Part shown: positions 61,863-64,000 of the stretch, in pieces
Numbering within the stretch: position 1 is the stretch's first letter
Layout: each line of letters starts with the position of its first letter
Assembly: GCA_036381595.1 (NCBI GenBank)
Contig: DASVCN010000023.1
Coordinates: 1-64,000 of the forward strand
DNA length: 64,000 nucleotides
Direction of reading: 5' to 3'
Source of the DNA: Trueperaceae bacterium
Lineage (GTDB): Bacteria; Deinococcota; Deinococci; Deinococcales; Trueperaceae
The notes under the pieces: model-generated
What the model saw: the letters and a program-made list of their open reading frames with translations, nothing else
Told to the model about the DNA's origin: nothing
Database searches by the model: none
Program-made: the position numbers and the translations under genes

Positions 61863-63188
61863 CTACTCCCCGTGGGGCAGCGGAGTGCTCTGCCTGGCCG
61901 TGCCCCACTCGTCGCGGTGCTCTATGTCGATCCGGTAGCTGTCCCAGGCTTTGGCTCGGAACTTCGCTTCGGCCTGGGCGTCCATACCCGGAGGCGGTTC
62001 GAGCCCCGTGATGTCGGTGAGTTGCTCGATGCTCAGCGCGTCGAACTCCTCCTTGGTGTACTGATCCGGCACATCGGTCATGTCCGGTTCCCCCACCAGT
62101 TCGAAGCTGACCAGCGTCCTCGCGTGGCCGCCGTAGTCCTGGTACTGCCTCACCGAGGTGACCTGCACCAGTCGACGAACCTTCTCTCCGCCCTGATCGT
62201 CGTGGCCTGCCGTCTCGGCGTCCACGCAGCGACCTTCGAAGATCAGAGATCGCTCGTTCCGGGCTGCCTCCTCGAGCACCGTCAGGTCGATCCCGGGATC
62301 CTCGGGGAACCAGCTGCCCTGGGTGCTCACCGGTTCGTCTCCGCCCCCGAAGAGGATGGTGAGGACGCCGCGGCCCGGGATGCCGCCTAGCTTCGCGGGT
62401 GACGTCTCTGCTGGGGTCACGATGTTGTCATCCTTCTGCACCGAGATTCCCTCCCTCGCCGCTCGCGGTATGTGGGCGCCCGGATCGCCTCGCTCCGAGC
62501 CGTCCCGCTCCGCGACGGTGCGTGGCGCCTGGTCCCGCTCCGCGCCACGGCGATACGACGCGTCCGACCGCCCGTCCGTCGCCATCCGGGCGGTCGAGCC
62601 CCCGGCCACGTAGCCGCTGGTAGTCGTCTCGTCAACCTGCGCCGGCGGCACTCGCTCCGTCCGACGGTCCTCCTCGCCCTCCTCGACCCGCAGCAACAGG
62701 GCAGGGATCGAGAGGTGATCGAGGGCTCGTCTCGCGACACTGCCATGCAGCAGCCGGTCGAAGCCCTTGCGATGATGCGTAGCCATCGCCACCAGGTCGA
62801 CCCCCTGTTCCTCTGCGAAACCGACTATCGCGTTGGCCGGCTCGCCGAAGTGAACCGCCGCGCTCACCTCGTAGCCGTGCGCCTCGAACAGTCTGACCTC
62901 GTCCTGAAGGTCGCTCTCCAGCATCTGCCGGAACTCCTCGAGGCGCTCCTCGTCGTAGAGCGGGTGGAGCGTCGCCCCGGGCATCTCGTAGCCGTACATA
63001 TAGAGACGGTAGTCGGGCCCCACCGTCGCCGGATCGTAGGCAGCGGTCCCGGGATCGACCGGCACCCTCGCAACGTGGAGCAGCCTGATGGTCCAGGCGT
63101 CGGGAGAGAAGAGCTTGGTGATCTGAGGCTCTATCGTTCGGCTGAATTCTGTTCCGTCCATCGGGACCAGCAGCTGTAGCTTGGCCAT
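61863..63188 (-). CDS. Universal stress protein domain fused to an unknown C-terminal domain
   Basis: 441 residues. Residues 1-168: UspA-like domain ([48 protein letters not shown]); the ATP-loop glycine GxHG is altered to THHR. About 170-255: charged, probably disordered linker. About 256-441: a further domain ([48 protein letters not shown]...) that I do not recognise, perhaps beta-rich. GGGGGTG precedes the ATG. In operon with the 106-residue protein. Confidence 0.7.
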   Translation of the reverse strand: MAKLQLLVPMDGTEFSRTIEPQITKLFSPDAWTIRLLHVARVPVDPGTAAYDPATVGPDYRLYMYGYEMPGATLHPLYDEERLEEFRQMLESDLQDEVRLFEAHGYEVSAAVHFGEPANAIVGFAEEQGVDLVAMATHHRKGFDRLLHGSVARRALDHLSIPALLLRVEEGEEDRRTERVPPAQVDETTTSGYVAGGSTARMATDGRSDASYRRGAERDQAPRTVAERDGSERGDPGAHIPRAAREGISVQKDDNIVTPAETSPAKLGGIPGRGVLTILFGGGDEPVSTQGSWFPEDPGIDLTVLEEAARNERSLIFEGRCVDAETAGHDDQGGEKVRRLVQVTSVRQYQDYGGHARTLVSFELVGEPDMTDVPDQYTKEEFDALSIEQLTDITGLEPPPGMDAQAEAKFRAKAWDSYRIDIEHRDEWGTARQSTPLPHGE

Positions 63189-63312
63189 GACGACACCCCC
63201 TGGTTCGTACTTCGGTCGTGGCGCATCTTAGGCAAGGAGGGCCGGTGCGACTAGGGGCCCGTCCACACAAACTGCCTTCCTGCGGCAATATCCTTTGCCC
63301 GGGAGGTGCTGG

Positions 63313-63687
63313 ATGACTCACGAGCAGTTCATAGGACTGGTTCAGAACCGCGGCCATCTGGATTCTCGCGACGACGTGGAACGGGCTACCCGTGCGACCC
63401 TGGAAACGCTCGCCGAACGACTCGCGGGAGGGGAGGCGGACGATCTTGCAGCCCAATTGCCCCGCGAGATCGGCGAATACCTCCGTCATGAAGGGCAGAA
63501 GTTCGAACGGCTCGAGCTCGCTCAGTTCTACGAGCGGGTGAGCGAACGCGAGGGGAGCGAGCTGTCCGACGCGGTGCATCATGCCAAGTCGGTGGTGAGC
63601 GTGCTGCGAGAGGCGGTCAGTCCGGGGGAGTTCGCCGACATCGAACAGCAGTTGCCCGAGGAGTACAGGCCGTTGCTGGAGGCCTAG
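63313..63687 (+). CDS. DUF2267 domain protein
   Basis: 124-residue helical protein of the DUF2267 family: MTHEQFIGLVQNRGHLDSRDDVERATRATLETLAERLAGGEADDLAAQLP is the typical start, and SVLREAVSPGEFADIEQQLPEEYRPLLE the typical end. Family function unknown; often found with stress genes, as here next to the universal stress protein. ATG at 63313 with GGGAGG six bases upstream; divergent from the USP gene. Confidence 0.85.
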   Translation: MTHEQFIGLVQNRGHLDSRDDVERATRATLETLAERLAGGEADDLAAQLPREIGEYLRHEGQKFERLELAQFYERVSEREGSELSDAVHHAKSVVSVLREAVSPGEFADIEQQLPEEYRPLLEA

Positions 63688-63794
63688 AGTCGTCCGGTCG
63701 AGTTCGCGGCGGACCCGCCGGTCGCGCTTCGCGCCGCGACGCTTCTGGCTAACGGTGCTCGAAGGCGAAGCGCGCCCTGCAATACGGTGCGGGA

Positions 63795-64000
63795 TCACTC
63801 GTCCCAGCCGCCGAACATCAGCAGTTGGCGGACGCGCTCCAGCTTCGTCGTCGAGTTGGCGGTGAGCGGAACGACCCCGTCGACGGCGCCGGCGATCCGT
63901 TCGAGGGTGTCGATGCCGGTCGGCCCGTGGGCTTCGATCTCGACCTCGGTGAAGCCGACGGTGCGCTCCGCGTGCGGAGTGCGTGCGGTGACGCTGTCGA
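63795..64000 (-). CDS. C-terminal part of an unknown protein, cut by the window edge
   Basis: An open frame without start runs off the right edge and ends at a TGA (63797-63795). The visible 67 residues include TVGFTEVEIEAHGP, GIDTLERIAGAVDGVVP and KLERVRQLLMFGGWDE. The pattern looks like real protein, not a shadow (no other gene on the opposite strand). No family recognised; the gene continues to the right. Confidence 0.6.
   Translation of the reverse strand, partial: DSVTARTPHAERTVGFTEVEIEAHGPTGIDTLERIAGAVDGVVPLTANSTTKLERVRQLLMFGGWDE

Overview
The window is about 64 kb of GC-rich DNA with densely packed genes. I infer a member of the Deinococcota, probably the Truepera/Trueperaceae branch. 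Four things point there: a homoisocitrate dehydrogenase that closely resembles the Thermus enzyme as I recall it (lysine made through alpha-aminoadipate); a glyA promoter whose -10 box sits five bases from the start codon (leaderless, as is common in Deinococcus); a DUF4388-like protein; and an FtsX/EnvC pair with LptF/G-like and Wzz proteins, consistent with a diderm envelope. No rRNA, tRNA, CRISPR array, insertion sequence or phage gene was found.

Layout. 0-5.2 kb: a short-chain dehydrogenase carrying an in-frame repeat insertion, a RES/Xre toxin-antitoxin pair, a quinone reductase and a PglK/MsbA-type ABC flippase. 5.4-8.8 kb: accessory genes (small membrane protein, blasticidin-deaminase-like cytidine deaminase, erythromycin-esterase family protein, cytosolic class A beta-lactamase-like hydrolase). 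8.8-16.1 kb: an amino-sugar or sugar uptake locus with a GntR/UTRA regulator, a BadF/GlcNAc-type kinase, a class C beta-lactamase-like hydrolase, a binding protein, two permeases and a HAD phosphatase. 16.4-34.5 kb: a lower-GC surface-polysaccharide island with a secreted-protein pseudogene, an O-antigen ligase fused to a WbaP-like phosphoglycosyltransferase, an LptF/G-like permease, a second ligase with a large beta-sandwich insertion, six glycosyltransferases, a Wzy, a Wzx, a NeuD/PglD-like acyltransferase and a DegT aminotransferase.

34.7-39.3 kb: sulfate uptake and activation (SLC13 permease, CysQ, Sat, CysC) without any PAPS reductase in view, which suggests PAPS for sulfation. 39.4-46.4 kb: UDP-glucose dehydrogenase, then a wzz-glycosyltransferase-rfbC-rfbD-rfbA operon. 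46.5-64 kb: mainly housekeeping and envelope genes: DUF4388-like protein, Nudix hydrolase, AmiC-type amidase, YhcB-like protein, threonine dehydratase, ring-cleaving dioxygenase, a class III cyclase/AAA protein, FtsX with a catalytically dead LytM (EnvC-like) protein, homoisocitrate dehydrogenase, GlyA, a universal-stress-protein fusion and DUF2267.

How it fits together: nucleotide sugars (UDP-GlcA, dTDP-rhamnose, an amino-deoxy sugar) are made here, assembled on a lipid carrier by the WbaP domain and glycosyltransferases, flipped by Wzx (possibly also the ABC flippase), polymerised and ligated by Wzy/ligase proteins under Wzz control, and perhaps sulfated. A recurrent oddity is tandem-repeat expansion, both in-frame inside genes and in the gaps. 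Starts given here are chosen from ribosome-binding sites and family alignments from memory; no database search was run.
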